From Methanoculleus sp. UBA374 (GTDB taxonomy: Archaea; Halobacteriota; Methanomicrobia; Methanomicrobiales; Methanoculleaceae), in the NCBI GenBank assembly GCA_002508705.1, contig DAYL01000033.1, positions 83,594 to 147,593 of the forward strand: 64,000 bases of DNA, in the 5' to 3' direction. The notes under the pieces are model-generated. The model saw only the letters and a list, made by a program, of their open reading frames with translations. It was not told where the DNA came from and searched no databases. Of this stretch, positions 43,787 to 52,331 are shown piece after piece. Each line of letters starts with the position of its first letter. Position 1 is the stretch's first letter. A program made the position numbers and the translations under genes.

Positions 43787-45380
43787 TTCTCTCCCCTCCA
43801 AATGCGGCCATCCGTTGGATCAGGTCGTCCACGTCGGTACATCCGTCTGCGCGCATCCGCGCGAGAAAATCCGTGCGACGCGCAAGTTCCTTCTCCAGTT
43901 CGTCGGCGGACCATCCGCGGCTTCTGGCGATATCGTCGAGGACCCGCGACCTGCTTGCTTCCCGGCAGAACCGGTCGGCGAGGGGGTCCCAGCGGTAGAG
44001 GCAGTCGTGGACGATCTCCCTCCCCCGCTCGACCCGGATCTCGTGGAGCGAGTCGCAGCGTCTGGCGGTTCCGCCGTCCAGGTAGTGGAGGGACTGGATG
44101 ACCATCAGGTCCAGTGCCCCGAGCATCGCGACCGGCACATTGATCGGGTCGCTCACCAGGCGGTTGATCGCCTCGTCGATGCTGCCGGCATGGAGGGTCG
44201 AGAACGTCGTATGCCCGGTGTTCATCGCCTGGAAGAGCGTCTGGGCCTCGCGTCCGCGGACCTCTCCGACGATGATGAACTCGGGACGCTGGCGGAGCGC
44301 CGCTTTAAGGAGGGCGAACATATCGACGTCTCCTTTTGAGCCCCTGACGTTGATCTCGCGGGTCTGGGTCGGCAGCCAGTTCTCGTGCGGGAGCTGGATC
44401 TCGCGGGTATCTTCGATGGAGACGATCTTCGCGTGGTGGGGTATGAAGAACGAGATCGCGTTCATCGTCGAGGTCTTGCCGCTCGCCGTCCCGCCGACGA
44501 CGATCATGCTCTTGCGGTTCTCGACGGCAAGCCAGATGCACGCGAGCACCTCCGGGCTGTAGGTCCCGTACTCGATGAGGGATACGGGGGTCATCGGGTC
44601 TTTGCGGAATTTCCGGACGGTGAACGAGCTTCCTCTGGTGGAGACGATGTCGGAGAATGTCAGCTGGATACGGGAGCCGTCGGGGAGCGATGCATCGACG
44701 AGCGGCGTCGTGAGCGAGATCTGACGATCTGCCTTCTGGGCGATCTTGAGAACGAACCGGTTCAGTTCGTCACCCACAAAACTGATGTTCGTCGGCATGC
44801 TCTCGTAGAGCCGGTGGTAGACGTAGACCGGGATGCCGGCGCCGTTGCAGCTGATGTCTTCGAGGTAGTCGTCGTGCATCAGGGGATCGATCCTGCCGAA
44901 ACCCTGGAAGTTGCGTCTCAGGTAGTAGTAGAGAACCTTGATTCGGTCTTCGGTCAATCCGGATGCGAACCGCCGCAGGATCGGCACCACGTCGTCGTAA
45001 GCAAGGTCGATCTCGTTCTTTTCCCGGGGTGAGTCAAAGAGGAAGACGTCGCGTATGTAGTCGTTGGCCTCGTTGAGGAGGATGTACTCCGAAGGTTCCA
45101 GCGTGGGCTCGAAGACCTCGTATCTCAGGCCTGAACTTTTGTCCCTGGTGACGACGGCGTACGAGAACCCCGGGTCCAGCCAGTAGGTCTTGACCGTGCC
45201 GTTGCCGACGGCGGGGAGGGTCGGGCTGCCGGGGGCAGATGAGACGCACGTGTGGTCCCGCCGTATCCTGATGCGTGCAGCCAGTGTTTCAAGACTTTTG
45301 GGTATCCTGAACGGAGACCTCGTGGTTGAGGGGGTCTCGCCTTCCCCGTTCGTCTTACTTTTGTTCTGGCGCCGCAACAC
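43770..45380 (-). CDS. Type IV pilus/secretion ATPase (GspE/VirB11/TadA-like)
   Basis: The 536-residue ATPase has Walker A GGTASGKTST (about residues 297-306), an Asp box SIEDTREIQLPHEN, Walker B/His box EFIIVGEVRGREA and TGHTTFSTLHAGS. It powers pilus assembly or secretion. No archaellin, arlF/G/H or other archaellum genes are near, so I read it as a pilus/Tad-type machine and not an archaellum. It heads the operon running toward 40701. Confidence 0.92.
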   Translation of the reverse strand: MLRRQNKSKTNGEGETPSTTRSPFRIPKSLETLAARIRIRRDHTCVSSAPGSPTLPAVGNGTVKTYWLDPGFSYAVVTRDKSSGLRYEVFEPTLEPSEYILLNEANDYIRDVFLFDSPREKNEIDLAYDDVVPILRRFASGLTEDRIKVLYYYLRRNFQGFGRIDPLMHDDYLEDISCNGAGIPVYVYHRLYESMPTNISFVGDELNRFVLKIAQKADRQISLTTPLVDASLPDGSRIQLTFSDIVSTRGSSFTVRKFRKDPMTPVSLIEYGTYSPEVLACIWLAVENRKSMIVVGGTASGKTSTMNAISFFIPHHAKIVSIEDTREIQLPHENWLPTQTREINVRGSKGDVDMFALLKAALRQRPEFIIVGEVRGREAQTLFQAMNTGHTTFSTLHAGSIDEAINRLVSDPINVPVAMLGALDLMVIQSLHYLDGGTARRCDSLHEIRVERGREIVHDCLYRWDPLADRFCREASRSRVLDDIARSRGWSADELEKELARRTDFLARMRADGCTDVDDLIQRMAAFGGERNANPG

Positions 45381-45550
45381 TTCAAGCCCCTGTCTATGTA
45401 TTATAATTTACTTTACCTATTTGTTAATCATTTGTTTTCGTGTGGCCCCCGGTACCTTCTCCGGTGCGACGACAACGGCGGTTCGGTTCGCACGACTGCC
45501 GTGCAGGCATGCTCCCGACTAGAAGGATGCGTTTTCTGATCTTATTGATC

Positions 45551-45594
45551 AATTGTAATATTTATTATATAAATTATGCCTGATCGTAATACTT
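45551..45594 (+). promoter_or_regulatory. AT-rich promoter with CTGATCGTAATACTT motif
   Basis: The block with aatatttattatataaatta holds a TATA box; cctgatcgtaatactt follows at 45579-45594. Related strings occur at 51231-51245 and 60107-60122 near other surface-region genes. Confidence 0.4.
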
Positions 45595-45645
45595 GTGCCG
45601 ATTCATCGGAGAGCCTAAATGATGGGGTCCGGATGAGGTAGGGCC

Positions 45646-46581
45646 GTGCAGGTGATATCCTCTGCGGTGAATGCCGTTCTGCTGGTCACCGTGGGCGTCG
45701 TCGTCGCGAACATCCTCGCGGAGACGGGGATCTTTTCCCGGCTTTCGTCGTTCACCGGGCCGCTCTGTCGGGTCTCCGGCCTCTCCGACGCGTGCGTCCT
45801 CTCGATCGTCGCGATGGGGGTCAACGCCACGGCGGGAAAGTCGATGCTCGCCGAGTACTACCGCGACGGGAAGGTGGCGGAGCGGGAGGTGATCCCGGTC
45901 CTCATCATGGGTGCGTTCCCGGTGGTGCTCGGGGAGTCGCTCTTCCGCGTCCAGCTCCCCACGGCCCTGGTCCTCCTCGGCCCGGTTGTCGGGGGGATCT
46001 ACACCGGGCTGAACCTCTTCTCAAGCGGCATCCAGGCGCTTTTTGCTCTCCTCTACAGCCGCCGGTTCCTCGCGGGCCCTGGCCGCGCGCCGGTCCCGGT
46101 CTCTCCCGCATCCGCGGCCGCTCTTGCGCTCAACCGGGAGGTCGTGCTTGCCGGGTGCAGGAAGGCGGTCCCGACGCTCCGGCGGGTCGCCCCCATCACC
46201 TTGGCCGCGCTGATTGCTTTTGCCCTTCTCTCCGCAACGGGGGTCATGGACGGCGTCGCCGCTGCGTTCGATCCGCTCCTCCGGGCCGCCGGCCTCCCGG
46301 GAGAGAGCGCCGCGGCGCTCGTGGCCCAGTTCATCCACTTCTCGGCGGGGTATGCGATCGTTGCGTCCTTGCTCGGCGGCGGCATTCTCACGCTTGAGAC
46401 GGCGCTTGTGACGCTCGTCCTCGGGAGCATGGTGGTCGTCACCCTGATCTACGTCAAGTACTCCGTGCCGCTCTACCTCTCGCTCTTCGGCCGGTTCGGC
46501 GTCCGGGTCTCGCTCGTCACCTACGCGGCGAGCATGGCCGCGAAGGTGATCACGGTCGCGCTGGTGATGGTTGTGTTCTGA
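45646..46581 (+). CDS. Nucleoside-recognition (Gate) domain membrane protein, copy 1
   Basis: The 311-residue protein has about eight membrane segments and two Gate-type (nucleoside recognition) regions, including GVNATAGKSMLAEYYRDG and AQFIHFSAGYAIVASLLGGG. Such proteins are multi-pass transporter-like, with unknown substrate in archaea. It is almost identical in protein and DNA to the gene at 51337, with differences clustered around residues 142-160 and the N-terminus. The GTG start follows GATGAGGT. Confidence 0.8.
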   Translation: MQVISSAVNAVLLVTVGVVVANILAETGIFSRLSSFTGPLCRVSGLSDACVLSIVAMGVNATAGKSMLAEYYRDGKVAEREVIPVLIMGAFPVVLGESLFRVQLPTALVLLGPVVGGIYTGLNLFSSGIQALFALLYSRRFLAGPGRAPVPVSPASAAALALNREVVLAGCRKAVPTLRRVAPITLAALIAFALLSATGVMDGVAAAFDPLLRAAGLPGESAAALVAQFIHFSAGYAIVASLLGGGILTLETALVTLVLGSMVVVTLIYVKYSVPLYLSLFGRFGVRVSLVTYAASMAAKVITVALVMVVF

Positions 46582-46842
46582 GGGGCCGGGTGCCGGGGGA
46601 TGCTCGCGGGGTGTGCCGTCCTTCGTCGGAGAGCAGGGGTGCAAGAACGATCCCGGGAAACCCGGCAACTCGCATGCGAAAGGCGGTACCTATTTAGCGC
46701 TACATCGAACTCTTCTGTCTCATCAGCCTCACATAGCGACGGACGGTGTTTCTGAAGAAACCGGGAGGCCGCCCTTCAGGCGCGTCCGGCGTTCATCGGC
46801 CGTGAAGGCCAAAAAAGAGAAATAAGTGGTGCTTCGCCCCGA

Positions 46843-47409
46843 TTACGGCTCGATCTTCACCTTGGTCTTGGCGAATACCTTCCCGTTCTGGTCCGAGAGC
46901 TCCACCCAGAAAGAGTTGCCCTGATTGGCCGTGCTGTTCAGACGATAAGCCGAACCCGCTCCGGGCTGCAGGAAAGAGTATTCATGGTACGGCGGCAGAA
47001 TATAATGCCGCTCCCCGACCTTGAACGACTTCACGCCGGTGTAGCCCTCTGGCCGGAGCCAGTAACTTCCATTCAGAGGGCTTCCGGTCAGACCGGTAGT
47101 GTCCTTGTCGCTGATTGTTGACTTGTTCACCACCCAGACCATGTGTTCGGAGTTTCCGAACGAGTCCGACAGGCGGACCATCACCGTCGTACTGAAGGTG
47201 CTGATGTCGTCCGGGCCCTGGTTCTCGATCCACATGCCTCCGGTCTGGCTGTAGCCGGCATCGATCACCACGTTCGGGGCCTTATCGCTGGCCCCGGTGA
47301 TCCCAGCAAAGGCGGAGACGACCGCGGCGATAATGATCGTCACGACGAGCATCAGCATCACGCCGACGACCGGCGAGACCGCTTCTTCATGTCTTTGCTT
47401 GCATGACAT
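46843..47409 (-). CDS. Archaeal type IV pilin, subtype B
   Basis: The 188-residue prepilin has EEAVSPVVGVMLMLVVTII, then APNVVIDAGYSQTGGMWIENQGPDDISTFS and a C-terminal VELSDQNGKVFAKTKVKIEP that matches the short pilins at 32895 and 34383. It is last in the minus-strand pilin cluster, three bases after the subtype-A pilin. Confidence 0.87.
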   Translation of the reverse strand: MSCKQRHEEAVSPVVGVMLMLVVTIIIAAVVSAFAGITGASDKAPNVVIDAGYSQTGGMWIENQGPDDISTFSTTVMVRLSDSFGNSEHMVWVVNKSTISDKDTTGLTGSPLNGSYWLRPEGYTGVKSFKVGERHYILPPYHEYSFLQPGAGSAYRLNSTANQGNSFWVELSDQNGKVFAKTKVKIEP

Positions 47410-47412
47410 GAC

Positions 47413-48114
47413 TTATCCCTCCTCCACCACGACGTCTTTGTCGAAGATCACTTTCTGGGACGGGACGTGGATGAGCTTGACGTTCACGACGCCCCCGGGC
47501 CGGAGCTCATACCAGTCCGGGCCAAGGATGGCCATCATGGCATCGACGCCGGACTCACCCGGCCCCAACCCATAACTCCCGGTCGAATACTGATATCTGG
47601 TGTCCGGAGAGACGCCGTATCCGCCCGTGCTCGTACCCCAACCGGCAGCCGTGTTATGCAGCCGTGTCCCGGCCATGAGGGTGTAGTTTCCGTAGTGCTG
47701 GTCAGTGTGATAATTCCCCGAATACGCGGTCTGGTTCACTCCGGGCCCGAACCCGAGCGGGGAGTTATAACTATAAGTTGAGTATGCAGTATTCGGTACT
47801 GTTGAGGGGCCCGTGACGACCGTCGACAACGAGGTTCCGTTGCTCCGGGTCCACGTCGTCACCAGTTTGAGGTCCTTCGTGGGAATCGGCTGGTCGGTGG
47901 CTACGCAGAGCAGGTCGAAGGTGCTCGTCCCCCAAGCCCCGGAGTTGGCGATCCGGGCCTCGAAGGAGGCTGCCGGCGCCTTCTCCTGGGTGCTCGCGAG
48001 CCCCCCGGCGAAACCCGAGACGACCGCGGCGATGATGATCGTCACGACGAGCATCAGCATCACGCCGATGACCGGCGAGACCGCTTCATCGTTCTTTTTT
48101 CTCACATTAGTCAT
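47413..48114 (-). CDS. Archaeal type IV pilin, subtype A
   Basis: The 233-residue prepilin has NDEAVSPVIGVMLMLVVTII and the subtype-A markers LKLVTTW, LGFGPGV, YGNYTLMAGTRL and AILGPDWYELRPGGVVNVKLIHVPSQKVIFDKD. GGAGGG lies upstream of its ATG. It is paired with the short pilin that follows. Confidence 0.88.
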   Translation of the reverse strand: MTNVRKKNDEAVSPVIGVMLMLVVTIIIAAVVSGFAGGLASTQEKAPAASFEARIANSGAWGTSTFDLLCVATDQPIPTKDLKLVTTWTRSNGTSLSTVVTGPSTVPNTAYSTYSYNSPLGFGPGVNQTAYSGNYHTDQHYGNYTLMAGTRLHNTAAGWGTSTGGYGVSPDTRYQYSTGSYGLGPGESGVDAMMAILGPDWYELRPGGVVNVKLIHVPSQKVIFDKDVVVEEG

Positions 48115-48128
48115 TGTTTATCCCTCCC

Positions 48129-48842
48129 TCAACTCGTCGCCACCGTGAATTCCGGCACTGGAATCTGTCCGGAGCTGATGAGCTTCCTGCTGTTCTTGTC
48201 AATCAGGTCGTAGGTGAGCACGTCGCCCTGTTTGATCGGGAACGGGTAGGCTCCGCCCTGCTGGTGCCAGCTGATGTACTGACTCCCAGTCTTCGCGCCG
48301 TAATCGGCGTGGAGCACAAACCGGTCGCCAGGTGCGATGACGATATTCTCCCGGTCTGAGTACTTCTCGAGATACTTGTTCCAGTCTTTGCTCCATCCGG
48401 GGATCAGCGATTTATCTCCGATCGTCCCAAAGTTGCCCTGCGACGTGACCAGGTCCGGCCCATCCTGCGGCGTGAGCGCCCGCGAGATCAGCGAACTCAC
48501 CTGCGGCTCGCTCAGTTTGCCGAGACGCAGTTCGACCATGTCGAGGTTGAGCGGGTCCCCGCCCTTGTGCTCGAAGGTCACGTAAATGTCGGCAGCGGCA
48601 CCGGTTCCCTGGTCTGGCTGCGCAATGCCCTGACCAAATGTACTGGTTGCGTCGGTGTCAATGACGCCTTTCACGACGAATTCGGTGGGAACGACGGAGG
48701 CCTGGGGCGCCTTCTGGACGTCACCGGTCATGCCCCCGGCAAACGCGGAGACGACTGCGGCGATGATGATCGTCACGACGAGCATCAGCATCACGCCGAT
48801 GACCGGCGAGACCGCTTCATCTTTGGTTAGTAGGTGTTTCAT
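48129..48842 (-). CDS. Archaeal type IV pilin, divergent subtype B
   Basis: The 237-residue prepilin has KDEAVSPVIGVMLMLVVTII, then QASVVPTEFVVKGV, VTFEHKGGDPLNLDMVELRLG and IKQGDVLTYDLIDKNSRKLISSG. The GGD and KQGDVLTY features recall subtype B, but the loops are longer. It follows the pilin at 48849-49571 by six bases. Confidence 0.86.
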   Translation of the reverse strand: MKHLLTKDEAVSPVIGVMLMLVVTIIIAAVVSAFAGGMTGDVQKAPQASVVPTEFVVKGVIDTDATSTFGQGIAQPDQGTGAAADIYVTFEHKGGDPLNLDMVELRLGKLSEPQVSSLISRALTPQDGPDLVTSQGNFGTIGDKSLIPGWSKDWNKYLEKYSDRENIVIAPGDRFVLHADYGAKTGSQYISWHQQGGAYPFPIKQGDVLTYDLIDKNSRKLISSGQIPVPEFTVATS

Positions 48843-48848
48843 CCCTTT

Positions 48849-49571
48849 TCACCCCTGCAGCGTGATGGTCCTGTCCAGGATGTACTTCCCGCTCGGCACG
48901 TGGAGCAACTTGATCTCCAGCTTGCTGTTCGTCTGGACGCTCTCCGTCAATGCCGCGATTCCGGCATCATACGCCACATCATCCCTCGGATACGGATCGG
49001 CGATGAGACCGACGAAGTTCGCAGTATACCCGTTGTGGTAGGTCCGCGCGACATCCCCGGGTAACCAGACAGCCTCTCCGAACCAGGCAGGATTTGCCAC
49101 CTCTTGACCGGTCTCATTGAATCCGACAATGGTCCAGTTGGAGGAGCCAGAGGGTATGGTGGCATTGTTCTCCGGGTTGCAGGGATACGCGTACTTCTGC
49201 GGGTCCGTCAGGTGCGGGCCGCGCGAGTAGAAGTACACACCGCCGGGACCCGTACCTCCGGCCGCCAGTGGCGACGTGGGCGTCTGCACATGCTTGATCA
49301 CGGTCCCGTTCGGGAGCGTCAGGAAAGTGATGAACTGGCACTCCTTTGTGCGGATCGGGTCGCCCCCCTGGTGCTCGAACGAGATGTCAAAGTTATCGCC
49401 GACGTATCCGGTCTTCACCGCGATGCTTGCCTGCGGGGTCTTCTCCTGGGTGCCCGCGAGCTCCCCGGCGAAACCCGAGACAACCGCGGCGATAATGATG
49501 GTGACGACGAGCATCAGCATCACTCCTATCACCGGCGAAACGGCATCTTCGGCTACATGCTGTTCTTTCAT
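48849..49571 (-). CDS. Archaeal type IV pilin, divergent subtype A, first of the minus-strand cluster
   Basis: The 240-residue prepilin starts at the ATG at 49571, with GGGAG upstream; the frame to 49631 is not needed. It has AEDAVSPVIGVMLMLVVTII, an ISFEHQGGDPIRTKECQF segment and a subtype-A-like end, SKLEIKLLHVPSGKYILDRTITL. A region around 49612-49660 with gatcgatcgatc and AT-rich DNA is its probable promoter. Confidence 0.86.
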   Translation of the reverse strand: MKEQHVAEDAVSPVIGVMLMLVVTIIIAAVVSGFAGELAGTQEKTPQASIAVKTGYVGDNFDISFEHQGGDPIRTKECQFITFLTLPNGTVIKHVQTPTSPLAAGGTGPGGVYFYSRGPHLTDPQKYAYPCNPENNATIPSGSSNWTIVGFNETGQEVANPAWFGEAVWLPGDVARTYHNGYTANFVGLIADPYPRDDVAYDAGIAALTESVQTNSKLEIKLLHVPSGKYILDRTITLQG

Positions 49572-49659
49572 GTTTTCAACTCCCTTCATTTTTTTAAGAT
49601 CTGGTAATACAGATCGATCGATCAATAACATTAAGTAGCATATTAATGTTGTTATTTAA

Positions 49660-50343
49660 CAAAAGTTTCCGGAGTACTGCTCCGGGGAAGGGGGTGATCC
49701 AGAACCTCCTGTATCCGCTCCGGGATGTTCCGGTGCGGCAGTCGCCGAAAAGGGTTTACGCAGTACAGGCTGACGTCTCCCTCTCCAGGGGAGAAACCGG
49801 GTTCACATCACCGGGAATTTTCTAAAGGGGTCGTCCCTAAACACCTCTGCCGGGAGGGGGACACCCACTCAAAACTCTTCGAGTTTCTCCCGCTCCTGCC
49901 CTTCGGCCAGTCGTTCCTTGAAGACTTTTGATCTTCTCGAACTCCAGACCCGCACCTTCGGTACTCCTGCTCCGTTCCGTTAGAATGCCGCACCCTTCAG
50001 TCCATCGCCCTTCGCGCCTATCGGTGCTCCCGCTCACTGCATTCACGGCTTGAAACGCTTCGAGTTTCTCAAGTTCCCTTTGGTCGCTCTCCCCGGTCCC
50101 AGAGTCAAAGAACCCCGGTTTTCCCAGTATCCGTGTGTCCTCGGGAGCAAAGCTCAAGCACTGCTGGAAAATTTGTGCCTATATCGCCTCCCCTATGCCG
50201 TGATGGGCAGAACGTCTCGGCCGTCGATCTGCCAGCCTCACAGCGCCCCGGAGCCAAGGGTAATTTCCGAACATAGATAGGCAGGGACGTGTACGATATC
50301 AGTATGACCCCGTGCGCTTCAGGCACCGTGGGAGGAACATTCC
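49660..50343. other. Non-coding region with a dispersed repeat copy
   Basis: No credible gene is seen. Bases 49829-49913 resemble 62372-62454 (shared ggtcgtccc.aaacacctc.gccgggaggg and cgagtttctc). Several near-repeats of ttcgagtttctc occur at about 49878 and 50058. This is mobile-element debris. Confidence 0.5.
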
Positions 50344-51117
50344 ATGGACCTTCATTCTGATAAATTCTTTCAGGAACGCCTCTCCGGGGAAGTAACTTTA
50401 TGGCTCCCCACCGCCGTCGTCGTTGCCGCCGCTGTAGCCCAGGCAGGATTCGTTGGCCTCTTCATCTCTTCCATCAACCGGCTCATTCCTTACCAGGGTC
50501 TCCTGGACCCGGCCATGCCGGTGGTGCCGATCTCATGCCTCATCACCGAGTGCGTCATCTGGGTGCTTCTGGCCGCTTACTTCTGGATCTTTTCACCGGG
50601 ACCTGCCGGAAGCCCCCGGCAGGGATTCTTCAGGAAGGCTCTCGCCGTCTCGGGGTACGGGAGGGTTCCGGTGGTTGCAGGCTACATCATCCTCTCGGTC
50701 CTCTTCGCAGTTGTCTGGCCTATGGCCGGGATCGCTCCTCCCTCCGGGGAAAAATACTCCGAGTACGTGGATGCCGAGGCCGATATGAGGGCGTACCTGG
50801 ACCCGCAGAACTCATCTGAGATGCAGAAGGCTCACGAGTTGCTGCCGCATGTAATATCGCTGCAACGTGAGGCGCGGGAAGAGGCGCTCGCCGGCTACAA
50901 TCAGGTCATCGATCAAGTGAAGCAAAGCACGATCATGATTGCGTTCTTTGCCGTTGCAAAAGGGCTGCTGGTAATCTTTATACTCTGGGGCGGGGCGATC
51001 ATGGCGTTCGGCCTGAAGCAGGCCGCAGGGATCTCCATGAAGGCCGCGGCGATCCTGATGGCGGTTCCCGTGGGCCTGCAGATCCTGCTGCTCGTCATGA
51101 GCGGACAGATGCCGTAG
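50344..51117 (+). CDS. YIP1-like multi-pass membrane protein
   Basis: The 257-residue protein has about five membrane segments with two polar loops. FFRKALAVSGYGRVPVVAGYIILSVLF recalls the TGYG-type core of YIP1-family proteins. A helical loop of ~60 residues (about 140-200) precedes the last two helices. GGAGG lies eight bases before the ATG. The role is unknown. Confidence 0.65.
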   Translation: MDLHSDKFFQERLSGEVTLWLPTAVVVAAAVAQAGFVGLFISSINRLIPYQGLLDPAMPVVPISCLITECVIWVLLAAYFWIFSPGPAGSPRQGFFRKALAVSGYGRVPVVAGYIILSVLFAVVWPMAGIAPPSGEKYSEYVDAEADMRAYLDPQNSSEMQKAHELLPHVISLQREAREEALAGYNQVIDQVKQSTIMIAFFAVAKGLLVIFILWGGAIMAFGLKQAAGISMKAAAILMAVPVGLQILLLVMSGQMP

Positions 51118-51336
51118 AACCGAAAGGATCGAAAGTCGCGGTAGGAGGATCGACACGGTCCCTCGACGAGAGGATGGATAGTTGACTGCTCTCTTCTCTC
51201 CCCCATGGTCGCGGAGAGTATCTGCGGTCGCCGATAGTAATACTTATTATTTATTTTATAGTATATCGTATTCCTTTTTTGGGAATTCAGGAGTTTTGAA
51301 TATGGCGGACAGGAGTAGGGGGTGGCAGGGGTTGCC

Positions 51337-52275
51337 GTGCAGGTGATCTCTTCCGCAATAAACGCCGTTTTGCTGGTCACCGTGGGCATTGTCGTCGCGA
51401 ACATCCTCGCGGAGACAGGGGTCTTTTCCCGTCTTTCGTCGTTCACTGGGCCGCTCTGCAGGATCTCCGGCCTCTCCGACGCGTGCGTCCTCTCGATCGT
51501 CGCGATGGGGGTCAACGCCACGGCAGGAAAGTCGATGCTCGCCGAGTACTACCGCGACGGGAAGGTGGCGGAGCGGGAGGTGATCCCGGTCCTCATCATG
51601 GGTGCGTTCCCGGTGGTGCTCGGGGAGTCGCTCTTCCGCGTCCAGCTCCCCACGGCCCTGGTCCTCCTCGGCCCGGTTGTCGGGGGGATCTACACCGGGC
51701 TGAACCTCTTCTCAAGCGGCATCCAGGCGCTTTTTGCCCTCCTCTACAGCCGCCGGTTCCTCGCAGGTCCCGGCCGCGCGCCGTCTTCCGTCCCGCCGCC
51801 GGCACCCGCGGCCGCTCTTGCGCTCAACCGCGGGGTCGTGCTTGCCGGGTGCAGGAAGGCGGTCCCGACGCTCCGTCGGGTCGTCCCCATCACCCTGGCC
51901 GCGCTGGTCGCGTTCTCCCTTCTCTCCGCAACGGGGGTCATGGACGGCGTCGCCGCTGCGTTCGACCCGCTCCTCCGGGCCGCCGGCCTCCCGGGAGAGA
52001 GTGCTGCGGCGCTCGTGGCCCAGTTCATTCATTTCTCGGCAGGGTATGCGATCGTTGCGTCCCTGCTCGGCGGCGGTGTTCTCACGCTTGAGACGGCGCT
52101 TGTCACGCTCGTCCTCGGGAGCATGGTGGTCGTCACCCTGATCTACGTCAAGTACTCCGTGCCGCTCTACCTCTCGCTCTTCGGCCGGTTCGGCGTCCGG
52201 GTCTCGCTCGTCACCTACGCGGCGAGCATGGCCGCGAAGGTGATCACGGTCGCGCTGGTGTTTCTTCTATTCTAG
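51337..52275 (+). CDS. Nucleoside-recognition (Gate) domain membrane protein, copy 2
   Basis: The product (312 residues from the GTG at 51337; a GTG at 51322 is also in frame) is nearly identical to the protein at 45646. Nucleotide identity is high from about 51480 to 52260, including silent sites. Differences concentrate in the PSSVPPPAPA loop. The motif ccgatagtaatactt at 51231-51245 lies upstream. Confidence 0.8.
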   Translation: MQVISSAINAVLLVTVGIVVANILAETGVFSRLSSFTGPLCRISGLSDACVLSIVAMGVNATAGKSMLAEYYRDGKVAEREVIPVLIMGAFPVVLGESLFRVQLPTALVLLGPVVGGIYTGLNLFSSGIQALFALLYSRRFLAGPGRAPSSVPPPAPAAALALNRGVVLAGCRKAVPTLRRVVPITLAALVAFSLLSATGVMDGVAAAFDPLLRAAGLPGESAAALVAQFIHFSAGYAIVASLLGGGVLTLETALVTLVLGSMVVVTLIYVKYSVPLYLSLFGRFGVRVSLVTYAASMAAKVITVALVFLLF

Positions 52276-52331
52276 GAACCGCCGAGAGCGATGTTTCAGG
52301 AAAACCGCAATAATTTAAAAAAAAAAGGTGT

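Noticed and set aside
40701..45380. Archaellum operon
   Set aside because: ATPase and platform proteins fit, but archaellin, ArlF/G/H and chemotaxis genes are absent, and the neighbouring filament genes are PF07790-type pilins.
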